In this document: positions 51,253 through 61,620 of the stretch, one piece after another
Layout: each line of letters opens with the position of its first letter
How positions within the stretch are numbered: the first letter of the stretch is position 1
Assembly: GCF_022965805.1 (NCBI RefSeq)
Contig: NC_133106.1
Coordinates: 39,001,881-39,065,880 of the forward strand
DNA: 64,000 bases
From: Primulina eburnea
Lineage: Eukaryota > Streptophyta > Magnoliopsida > Lamiales > Gesneriaceae
Reading direction: 5' to 3'
The notes under the pieces: generated by a model
Database searches by the model: none
Told to the model about the DNA's origin: nothing
What the model saw: only the letters and a program-made list of their open reading frames with translations
Position numbers and translations under genes: made by a program

Positions 51253-52329
51253 TTATATATGTTTTGCATTATAAACATAATTAAGTGTATGAATTAATTG
51301 TTAATTAGAAAGTGTGCGTTGAATTTAAAGTCAAATGAATAAAAAAAACTGAAAATTTGAATTTTATAATTATTAATATAATTACCTGATATAAAAATTA
51401 GGAGAAATTTATAAAAAATCAATAGCAGATAATATATTAGGGGAAAAAATCCTTTTGAGATAAGGTATGTAAATAGATATTTATTGAGAAAGTTAAAAAA
51501 AATTCAAAATAATTCATAATCGGAAAAGTCCAAAATATAATTTTATTTTATTCCTTTGAAAAAAATTAATGAGACACCTCCTAATATTTGGGTACAAATA
51601 TTAATATTTCAAAAGTTACTAATTTTTTTAAGATTTAATTACTATCATAAAAATATTAAAAAAATATGTATATATTCACATAATTCAAAAACTAATTAAA
51701 AAAATATGTATATATTCACATAATTCAAAAACTAATTTATAGTGTGAATACACACACGCACACAAAATATATGTAATCACTAAAAAATAATATATAGTAA
51801 AACAATATTTTGAATAATGTCAAATTTTACAAAACAATTAAGCTGTTGTTACTATATTTTTAATTAATTTTTTTGCATTTATAATTCCATATAATAGTTA
51901 TAATTTAAATTTTATATTTCAAGGTTAGAAAAAAAAAATGTAAAATTAAATTAAATAATTTATTTTGTTTACTGAAACATTTATCAATGAAAATTTTCTT
52001 GAATAATTTCAACCAATTGTTTGACTTAATCTATTGAAGAAAAATTTCAAATTCAAACTTTATTGTTTAAATAAATCTTGTAGGAGCGTTTTCGATTTAC
52101 CAAAATTTATAATTTGTGGTAACAATGCTTAAACGCTAACTCAAATATTTTAAAATCATACATTAGTTCAAGTGTCACGTTTTGATTGCTCTATCCAGAT
52201 GAGATAATTATTATATTGTACCCCAACAATTGCAATATTTGCAATGAATGAGAATCAAACTCTATATATTATGAAAAATTATTGCACCTAAAAAATCCAA
52301 TGTGGATGTTATTTTACATCAAATATCAA
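51253..52329. other. AT-rich intergenic DNA
   Basis: No gene seen. Contains the 40-bp tandem duplication listed separately. Confidence 0.45.
51656..51736. repeat. 40-bp tandem duplication
   Basis: Two perfect copies of a 40-bp unit containing TATGTATATATTCACATAAT. Confidence 0.9.
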
Positions 52330-52394
52330 ATATATATATATATATATATATATGATTATTTGTAGTAATAATGCTAATACAATTATAATTTATA
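52330..52394. repeat. Direct repeat left of Helitron 2
   Basis: A TA dinucleotide run plus about 41 bp beginning GATTATTTGTAGTAATAATG. The same order recurs at 52699-52762 on the other side of the Helitron. Confidence 0.85.
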
Positions 52395-52668
52395 CTAGTT
52401 ACTATGCACACGCGTTGCGTGTGTTTACAATCTTTTTTATTATTATCGATGTACTAAAGTGAAATTTGACAAATTTTGGAGGGACTAAATTTAAATTTAA
52501 TGGTTGAAATAAAAAAATAAAAATAAAAGTGTGTGTTGAAATTAAAAAAACAAAACAAAAAACAAAAGTGTAATATTAGTATCATATAAGGGTAAAAGTG
52601 GAAAAAAAAGTTGGTGTCCTCTCTAGGTAGTTACTATAGGGTCCTCACACTTAATAATATAGTATATA
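52395..52668 (-). mobile_element. Small non-autonomous Helitron, copy 2
   Basis: Its two ends match the copy at 50987-51252 (start near TATACTAT with TTAAGTGTGAGG, end hairpin CACACGCAACGCGTGTG followed by CTAG and T), while the middles differ. The initial TC has become TA. 274 bp, non-coding. Confidence 0.75.
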
Positions 52669-52698
52669 AGTATATATATGTAGAAAAGAGGAAACTTA

Positions 52699-52762
52699 TT
52701 ATATATATATATATATATATGATTATTTGTAGTAATAATGCTAATACAATTATAATTTATAT
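52699..52762. repeat. Direct repeat right of Helitron 2
   Basis: Second copy of the TA run plus about 41 bp described at 52330-52394. Confidence 0.85.
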
Positions 52763-54069
52763 TATGTCTTAAATGCAACTGAAAGTTGGATAACAAAATA
52801 TATAGTAATAGGACATTTAATTTTAAAAACATTATTATGTAAAATATTATATATTATGAAATCACTAAATTATTGATATATTATTTATTTCATTATTACT
52901 TCAATCAATTTATTGGAATTGTCAACATTTACATTTTTTTCATCTACATAAAAATATCAAGAGCTTAATCAATTTATTTTATATTAATTAATACAAATAA
53001 TTTAAATACATAAAAAATTCTTAGTTCCTAAAAAAATTATTTTATAATAATCTAAGAAAATTGGAAACATATAATAAAGTTGAAACTTTTCAAAATTTAT
53101 TAGTTATATTTGAAATATTAAACATTTTATTAGGATTTTCAAGTTATAGCTTTTTTTACTATCTATATTTATAAAAATACAAGAGTTGACAAATTTATAG
53201 ATATTAATTAATAAAAATAATTTAAACTAAATATATAAAAAATATAAAACTCATAAAAAATAATATAATGTGTTTATAATAATATGAAAAACTGAAAAAT
53301 AGAGTTAAAGATATCACAAATTTTATTACTTATATTTTAAAAATTAAAACAATCATTAAATAAAATAATAGAGTTATTGGGAAATAAAATTGGTGGACCA
53401 TTAATGTTTATTACCAATGATACATTATGATTTAAATTTTTATGCATATAATCTTTTCAATAATGTTAAATAAAAACAATAAGTACAAAAACACCTGCAA
53501 ATATTAAAAAATATATATAAGAAAAAAATAGTGTCACAAATACAAAATGACATATTAAAATAAAAATACACGATGTTTCTTATTTCATATTTAAAAATCA
53601 ATTTGTTATAAAAGTGATGTAATATATATGTAAAAAAGGAAGATAATTATGATAAAAAACATTAAATATTCATTAACAACTATGAAGAAATTCACTCATT
53701 TTAGTAACCAATTTTAATAACAACAAAGTAAAATTATTGGTGAATTGATGAATTCAATATGCATCAATGTTCAAAGTCATTTAATATGGATGAATTACAA
53801 AAGAACCGATTAAAATTTATTTTGCTAACTTAAATGAAATATATTAGAAAATTCACAATTAAAAGTCGTATGTATAAAAATATGTTAGATACGGGGTCGT
53901 TTTGTATTCATTTCCCCCAATTCTCAATCTCTCCCTTTAGACGAACCCTAATCTTAGAATAATCTAATCTCGATGCATCTTGATGTGTTCCTGTTAAGAA
54001 GAAATCGAATGTTTGAATCATGGTATTGACTAGGTTATCTTCTAGCTCTTCATTCTTAGACACGGTAAT
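52763..54069. other. AT-rich intergenic DNA, no gene seen
   Basis: Highly AT-rich with stops in every frame. Nothing recognised before the MULE relic. Confidence 0.45.
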
Positions 54070-55445
54070 ATGGATGTATTAGTTGATTTTGATATGTGGG
54101 TCGAAGGCCGGTTTAAGGTTGAAGGCGAGGCTAATATGCCAAAAATTGTGTATGTCGGGGGGGTTAAACATGAATTTAAAAATATTGATTTTGATGGGTT
54201 TCATTATAGCAAATTATGTGATATGTACAAACTCTATATATGGTGGCAATAAGGTTAATGTGCGGTTTTTTTTATAAAATCTATGGGTATATACTAGAAC
54301 AAGAGTTTATAGAGATATCAGGAGACAAGCAAGTTACAAAAATATATGGGTTCTATAAGGATTTAGATGTAGTTTCAATTTGGGTTGTGGAGATAATGTA
54401 TGGTGTAGAAATGATGCTTGATCCGGAATAGAATAATATTCCTTTTTTTGAGCACCTGAATTTAGGATCAGTAGGTTATATTGAGTGTAAGAAAGATTTT
54501 TCTATTGATAATGCATTTCATTTTTCACCAGAACCTGAACAAAACTCTACTGTGCATGCTTTTCCCCATGTTTCACCATAACTTGAACCAAACTCCTCCA
54601 CGCATAATTCATTTAATGTTGAAAAGGTTCTTGATTTAAATTCTCATGAAATTCCGGAGACATTTACATGTTTTGGTCTTGTTCTCTCACCTCATAACTC
54701 AAGCCATTGTCAACCTGAATTTGATGGAGAATGTCTTGCAACTGTATCCCCTAAAAACACTGTCTTTAGTGATATTGACTAAAGGAAGAGTGATTTCAGT
54801 GATTTTGATAATTTCAAATGAAAGTTACACCATGTCAGCTAAAAATTCTGAATCTTTTGATGAGTTTGATATTGTACAAAGGAATAATGTTGAAAATATT
54901 GATGTAGGTGAGGGAGAGACCAAGGGAAAAAGTACTGACAAAGGAAATAGTAAGGTAGGGGAAAAAGAAAGGTGAATGATTGTGATGCTGATTGGGATAA
55001 TCATTATAACGAGGATGATGATATGGTCAATCTTGATGGATAAGGGGATGAGGGCCCGAGCATCATACACATAGAGAAGGTTATGATATGGATAATTTCT
55101 GGCTTGGGGTTGGTATGACGTTCAAAAGTGCATCAAAATTCAGAGAGGTTTTGAGAGACTGCATTGTAAGAAGGGGATTTGAGTTGTTGTATAAGAAAAA
55201 AGAAAGCACTAGAATAACTGTTGTATGCAAAAATGGATGTAGTTGGAGGAATAATGCTTCTTTAGTTATGGGTGGGCCCACATTTCAAATCAAAACGACC
55301 ACCAGAGTCCGAAAAAACAAGTTTGCAGACTACAAATACTTGGGGAAAATGATTGAGAACTTTGTGAGAGACAATCCTGACATTAAGTTTGACCAACTAA
55401 GTAGTTTGATAGCCAGAGAATGTGGGGTTGAGTTTGGCAATTAGA
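54070..55445 (+). pseudogene. MULE (MuDR-type) transposase relic, N-terminal part
   Basis: The first open piece (54070-54252) resembles the N-terminal region of plant Mutator-like transposases (KHEFKNIDFDGFHYSKLC). The piece 55088-55444 matches the MuDR DNA-binding domain: LGVGMTFKSASKFREVLRDC, then VCKNGCSWRNNAS, TFQIKTTTR and KNKFADYKYLGKMIENF, with the conserved Cys residues. The intervening linker is broken by several stops (about 54250, 54430, 54780, 54975), and the frame stops at 55442 before any catalytic DDE domain. Terminal inverted repeats were not located. Confidence 0.82.
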
Positions 55446-55816
55446 AGGACTTGAGGGAAGAATGTCGCATTGAAAAAAATTATAGGGCTTGACAGTGAAA
55501 AAGTTGAGGGAGATTAGAGAGATCGACAATACGTGTGAAATTCTCACGCAAATTTCACGTACAGGAATTTCAAGAGAGGAGGAAAACAAGCGAGATTCTT
55601 GAAAGGATGATTAAGTTTGCATTTGTGTCTCGTACTAATTAGATGTAAACCTTCAACTTCTTGTAAATGAGATTTTTGAAAGGATGGATGAATGGGTTTT
55701 TTGTGTCTCATACTTCCTAAATTAGATATAACCTTCAAATTTCTCGAAAGAAATCTTAAAGCCTCGTCAGTTGATTTCATTTTTTAGACTGTTGTTGTAA
55801 CACGATCAATAATTTA
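55446..55816. other. Flank of the MULE relic
   Basis: About 370 bp, possibly degraded transposon sequence. A local duplication around GAAAGGATG occurs at about 55600 and 55678. No gene seen. Confidence 0.4.
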
Positions 55817-55980
55817 GGCAAAAACTTGTGTGAGACGGTCTCACGGGTCATATTTGTGAGACGGGTCTCTTATTTGGATCTTCCATGAAAAAATATTACT
55901 TTTTATGCTAAGAGTATTACTTTTTATTGTGAATATCCGTAGGGTTGACCCATCTCACAGATCTCACATGAGACCTACTC
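55817..55980. repeat. Dispersed repeat, GTGAGACGGTCTCAC family, best copy
   Basis: Starts with the palindrome GTGAGACGGTCTCAC, then GTGAGACGGGTCTCTTATTT, an AT-rich body shared with 14783-14935, and an end GACCCATCTCACAG followed by TCTCACATGAGACC, partly the reverse complement of the start. The inverted ends suggest a MITE-like element. Confidence 0.82.
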
Positions 55981-57081
55981 CAATATCTAAATCCAATTTA
56001 CACAACTGGCCCGGGTGTTTATATATGTGATTTATGAAGTTTATTTCATATCGATTTTATAGAATAGTTGTAACAAATTTTTTATATTTTTAAATTTAAA
56101 TTATGTTTTTTTTTCAACATTTTAAATATGAATATTTTTATTTTAAATTTTATACATTTAATTAAATGGAGAAAAGAAAATTAAGAATAAAATCAATCAC
56201 AAATAAATAAAAATAAAAAACTTCTTAATCGCAATTCGTAAACAAGACAAAAATTACCATTACAATTACAATTTTTTTATAGAATAATTGTCCAAACATT
56301 TTATTTAATTATTTTAGTAATAAAAATGTTTGTATAGAATATTTATTCAACCACATGTTTATTTTTAAAACAAATTTTAGAAAAAAATTGTAAAAAATTT
56401 TTTATAAAAACAGTTTTTTAATAAAAACTTAACCAAACGGAGCCTAAATAGCCGGTCCAAACTAATTCCAAGCCAGTACTAGGATGATGCTAATCATGAG
56501 CAATCAGAAAACTGAATGAAAAGCAGTAACTCTTGTAAAAGCTTAGCCTAGAAGCTAGCAATTGTAATAAATCATCAAGCATACGCATCTGCTACAATGA
56601 AAGTTCCTGGCCTTTAAGATATCGACTATTTAAGGTAAGATTGAATCTGCTCCAATTCTTTATGACAACCTTAAAAAGACCCAAGTTTCAAGTAAAGAAG
56701 CTGCCAGCACAAACAGATGCCAGGTTTGTTTAAGGCTTACAATCTTCCAGACTCGTATACAAAAGAAGCTTCATTCTTCGAAAACGTGCAACATGCGGCG
56801 AGACAATTACATGGGAACCTTAAACACAGTGTTCCTTTTGTTGTCTGAAGCAAAGGATTTAGCAGAAAGGATATGTTGTCAGGGACCGAATTCCAAACCT
56901 CTTGCAGACTTTTAAACCACAACCAAAGCAAGGTATATGATTCAACACAGCTTTATCCCATCCTCATGGCACTTGTCTCCCTTTCTTTTTTCTTCAACAA
57001 GTTCTGGTATTCTATATAAAGCCTGGATAAGAACACCAGATTCAAATAAGAAATATCTTCAAAAACACCTTTCCGATAGAT
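55981..57081. other. Intergenic DNA and SEO promoter
   Basis: AT-rich, no gene seen. The last 100 bp hold the SEO core promoter. Confidence 0.45.
57013..57020 (+). promoter_or_regulatory. TATA box of the SEO gene
   Basis: TATATAAA lies 62 bp upstream of the SEO start codon, leaving room for a short leader of about 30-35 bases. Position and sequence fit a core promoter. Confidence 0.6.
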
Positions 57082-60000
57082 ATGGCTAGCCAGGACGTGT
57101 TTCCTAAGACAAAGAATGTTACATTTGCCACCGAAAAGGTGCAACCTGCTAAATCTCCGATCATCAATGGGCTCGTGAAGGATTTTGAAACTGATCAACG
57201 GTTAAGGCCAAGCCATGAAATGGAACACAACATCATCAACCCCCTGCAACTGAGTGCGCCGGTGCCTGGTAGAGGCCAGCTCATGAAAGGTGGGGGGGAA
57301 CGTGCCTTCTTTTCGGCAGATGATAGTGCACTTACCAAGCAAATTCTCGGAACCCATTCTCCAGAAATCGAAGATTTTGATGTCAAACCGGTTCTTTTCA
57401 TAGTGGAGGATATCATCAACCTGGCAAAACCTTTGACTGCTGATTCTACTGCTGTAGGATGCAAGAAGTTTATTCACTATACACTTTCTAGTTCAAGAAA
57501 CCCTTTTTTACCCTTTTCACGTTCAGAATTCTTTCCTTTTTTATTAAAAATAATTCTCTGGCATTCTGCTCAAATATAGGTTGCTCCAATTCGAGCCTAT
57601 TTGGACACGCTTGATAACAAGGTCATCTCCAGTTCCTACCATGATACTGTCACTCAAAGTTCTTACCATGATACCATCACTCAAAGTTCTAACCACGACA
57701 CTGAAATAGTTCAACTAATGGCATTTCCCATCAACAAGGTTTCCAGTGAGGTAAAGTTCCTAATTTCCCCTCAAAAGACAACATTTGTTAAAATTACATG
57801 ACTGAAAATCACGACTTTTTCAATGTAACAGATAATATGCAAATGTACTTCCGGAACAGAAGCGCATTCACTAACCATGGACCTCCTAAAATCACTATCA
57901 AACTACTCATGGGATGCCAAGGTGGTCATTACCTTTGCTGCTTTCTCCATCAACTATGGCGAGTTCTGGCTCGTTGAGCAACTTCACACCAAAAATCCAC
58001 TAGCCAAGAATATTGCCACACTCAAAGATTTACCTAGCACAATGGAACATTCCAGTGATTTGAGAAAGAAATTTGTGGCAGTAGTTGAGCTCTTAACTGC
58101 AATAACGAAGGTGACCCACTGTATTATAGAATTCAAGGAGCTTCCATCTCTGTACATTAGCCGCGAATCACCAGAAGTGGAGGCTGCCACTGCTCATATT
58201 CCAATAGCTGTTTATTGGGTCATAAGGAGTCTTCTGGTCAGTGCATCCGTTCTCCTGAACCTTATCGGCACTGGTAACGAGTATGATGCTCTTAGATCTT
58301 ATTATCCACCTTTCTTATCGCTTGTAACTGAAACTAACCCACTTATTTTTTCAGTGATGAATCTTCAAAACTTTGTCTATTGTTGATTATCAAGGTACAT
58401 CTCGTCAACTGCTGAGTCATGGGAGATATCAAGTTTGGCCCATAAGCTCTCAGTCATGATGGAGCACCTACAAAAGCAACTGCAGATTTGCAAGGGCTTA
58501 ATCGGTAAGTCACATGTTGATTCATTTTGTCTAATAATAACGGATACACTGTTAAGGTAACAAAGATAGTAGATGTAAACAAGGACGATATGCTAGAAAG
58601 ATTTTTTGTTCACCCTCATATTCACAGATTCGATCAGACTCGAATCCAAGGTCTATGTCCTCAAAAACCAATGATTGAGTATTTGGTAGTGTGATAGCCC
58701 ACGTTGCATCAATCATATCGTCACATATGTGCAGATAGGAAGAAGACTGAAGATTCGTACACTGCATTCAAAAAACTTATGGAGGTTGCTCACATTGACA
58801 ATATGAAAGTATTGAGGGCGATGATTTGTGCCACGGATGATCAAAGGCCACTCTATGATGGTTCTAAAAGATTTAATGTTGGTTCTTACTTTTACATGAT
58901 AAAATTTCAAGATTCCTACTAACTTAAAAATCTGAGAAGCTAAAGTTCTTTGCGTTACAGGAAAGGCTCGACGGACTGAGGGCAAAGTATGTACTACTGC
59001 TGATTTCAGATCTCGACCTGCCTCACGAAGAACTAAATGTCCTTCATATGATCTACAACCAACAACAAATAAGGCATGAGTACGAGGTTTTATGGCTTCC
59101 CATTGTCAACCAAACAAACTCACTTTCCCAATCACAGGAGATACAATTTAAGGAACTGAAGAACAATAATATGCCATGGTATTCAGTGGACCACCCTTCA
59201 CTGATTGAACAGGTAGCCATCAGATACATCCAAGAGGTCTGGAAATTTGTCCACATGCCGATGCTCGTAGTATTGGATCCACAGGGGAAACCATCCAATC
59301 TTGACGCTTTACCCATGATGTGGATTTGGGGTAGTTTGGCTTTCCCCTTCACTAAAACCAGGGAGGTGGCTCTCTGGTCAGAAAACACCTGGAACATCGG
59401 ACTGTTAGCAGATTCCATTGATCCACGAATTCCAGACTGGGTACGTGATCATTAAACTACCATCAATTTATTTACTATCTAGCTATGATATGTCTATATT
59501 TGGCACGTCAGACATCCACCTACTACGGTAAATGCAAACATGTCAATGAATGCAATATTCACATATACCACTCTGAACCAGTCCTACATAAGAATCAAAG
59601 AAATATATGCACTCTCCTACTCAACACCTCAAAACATGGGTAACTGCACGCACCACCCCTGTTACATTAAAAAAAACATGAAACTTAGGTGGTATATAGG
59701 AAGTTGTAAATCCCATGTGTTTTCTGAATCAATTGTCAGTAAGGCAAGTACAAATAATACTCATATGTATGAATAGGTAAATTTTTTTAAAAAAAACTAT
59801 TACTACATTGCGGTGCGAATCCAATTTCGACTGCACGAAACTGATCATTGAGACTTCTTTTGGTCTGACAGATCAGGGACAACAAAGTGATATGCTTGTA
59901 CGGAGGGGAGGACATTGATTGGATCCGTAGGTTCACTGTGTCAGCCAGAGCAGCTGCTAATGCCCTAAACGTACCTCTGGAAATGCTATATGTCGGTAAG

Positions 60001-60501
60001 CGCAACCCAAAGGATAAAGTCCGACGGTGCCATGAAATAATCGATCGAGAGAAACTGAGCCACATCTTCTCGCTCAAGGAATACTATGACTATGTCTGGT
60101 ACTTCTGGATGAGGCTGTGGAGCATGTGGAACTCCAAGAAAAACACTGCCTTGAAGGTGGATGACGACCATGTGATGCAGCAGATCATGGACTTGATGAC
60201 ATTTGACAGCAGTGACCAAGGGTGGGCAGTTTTTAGCCAGGGAAACAGTGAGATGACGAAGGGAAAAGGTGACATAGTGCTGCCAGTTTTAGAAGCTTAC
60301 AATACTTGGGGGTATAAGGTGGATCATCCTGGCAAGTTTGTGAGCGTGCTAGATGCAGAGATACGTGCTATCCACCCTGAACACCACTGTAACCGCCTGA
60401 TCCTGCCAGGGCATGCTGGATATATCCCCGAGCGGGTGGTTTGCTCAGAGTGTGGCAAGATCATGGATAAGTATGTCATGTACAGATGCTGCACCGACTA
60501 G
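57082..60501 (+). CDS. SIEVE ELEMENT OCCLUSION (SEO) protein
   Basis: Seven exons (57082-57453, 57580-57750, 57832-58280, 58395-58504, 58735-58877, 58961-59440, 59872-60501) sum to about 784 residues. The N-terminal SEO domain contains HSPEIEDFDVKPVLFIVEDI, then YSWDAKVVITFAAFSINYGE, FWLVEQLHTKNPLAKNIATL, CIIEFKELPSLYI and HIPIAVYWVIRSLL. The thioredoxin-like middle shows YVLLLISDLDLPHEELNVLH. The C-terminal domain has DNKVICLYGGEDIDWIRRF and the conserved Cys cluster VVCSECGKIMDKYVMYRCC. SEO proteins form the filamentous P-protein of phloem sieve elements and help plug injured tubes. A 27-bp repeat adds Ser/His/Asp-rich residues in exon 2. All exons are open; the gene looks functional. I cannot assign a subtype with certainty. 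Confidence 0.94.
57631..57705 (+). repeat. 27-bp coding tandem repeat in SEO exon 2
   Basis: Two full units and one partial unit encode SSYHDTVTQ, SSYHDTITQ and SSNHDTE. Divergence is low. Confidence 0.9.
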
Positions 60502-60867
60502 GGAACCATGATACTTCCCTTTCGCTACAAGTTCTTCTGCTTACCAGAATGATAACAAGTTTATACTTTAATAACATGTGAGAAATAAAATCACCTTTTT
60601 GCATGTTTTGCATCTTTTTTCACTTCTCCTGTCAAGGAAATAAATTGCGTTTGTAATAAGGCAATGCTACTGATATCCGTCAATAAAACTGCATACTGTT
60701 TCTATGTATAGCTCATCACTTTTATCTCCACAAGTTCGTGAACCCCTTTTCTTCTGCTTTCCTTCATCACCAAAAGTACAGTCTGTACAGAAATAAAAGT
60801 CATACCATAGAGTAGATACAAAGTTCAAGAATAACCATAACCCATAATTACATTCTTAGAGTAGAAG
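60502..60867 (+). other. SEO 3' untranslated region
   Basis: AATAAA-like signals occur near 60590 and 60641-60687. No other feature recognised. Confidence 0.45.
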
Positions 60868-61620
60868 TCCTGTAAGCTAACGTTTGACTAAAGAATTTAT
60901 TGACTCAGTTGTAATAAACAATCTTTTTTTTATATATAATTTACATTTCATGGTTTCGTTTTGCTTTTATCTGTATACACATGCAATCGAAATAGATAAG
61001 GACCTTGATTATACTTTAATATAAACGAATCGTAATTCGATTTTGAAACTCGTTACAAACTGCAAATTCTAAATCCATTCCTAGTCGATTCAGCGGCCTA
61101 AAAAAAGGATAAAGGTCGCTTGAGGCTGTCATCTGTGACGTTGTGTACTGTATTTCATGGCAAAGACATAGAGATGCATAATCATGCAGATGAGTAATCA
61201 TTTGATGATTGCACCGAACAACCCTCCCTCGAATTTTCCAAGTGATTATCATTCATCGAGAGGAAAAGTATGTGGTTATGATTGTAATCATTATTCCTTA
61301 CGACCGAGGACAACACTGAGACTCCATGTACTAGGATTGTGCTTTGATTCGTTTACCGAATCTGCAAGTGTCACAAGGTAGCGAGGTTGGGTGCAATTGC
61401 GACATGTGTAGGAGTCAGTGCATTGTAATCGAGAATTCACCGCTCACTATATATGTGGATATCCTATGTGATCTAACGAAATAGTAGTGCATGAAATCTC
61501 TGGCCAGAGTGTAAGATTTCCATTAGAGACAAAGGTTCTCTAGTTGTGCATGTGATGATAATATGAATATTTCATGAATATATCACATAGCTATCGAATC
61601 TAATATGCAACTCTTGATTT
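60868..61620 (-). mobile_element. Truncated inverted relative of the 2.25-kb LTR
   Basis: Read on the minus strand, this stretch follows the last 750 or so bases of the element at 45902-48153 with many substitutions, for example around ACAACCCTCCCTCG, GGATATCCTATGTGATCT and ATGGTTTCGTT on the plus strand. About two thirds of the LTR is missing. It carries no gene. Confidence 0.78.
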
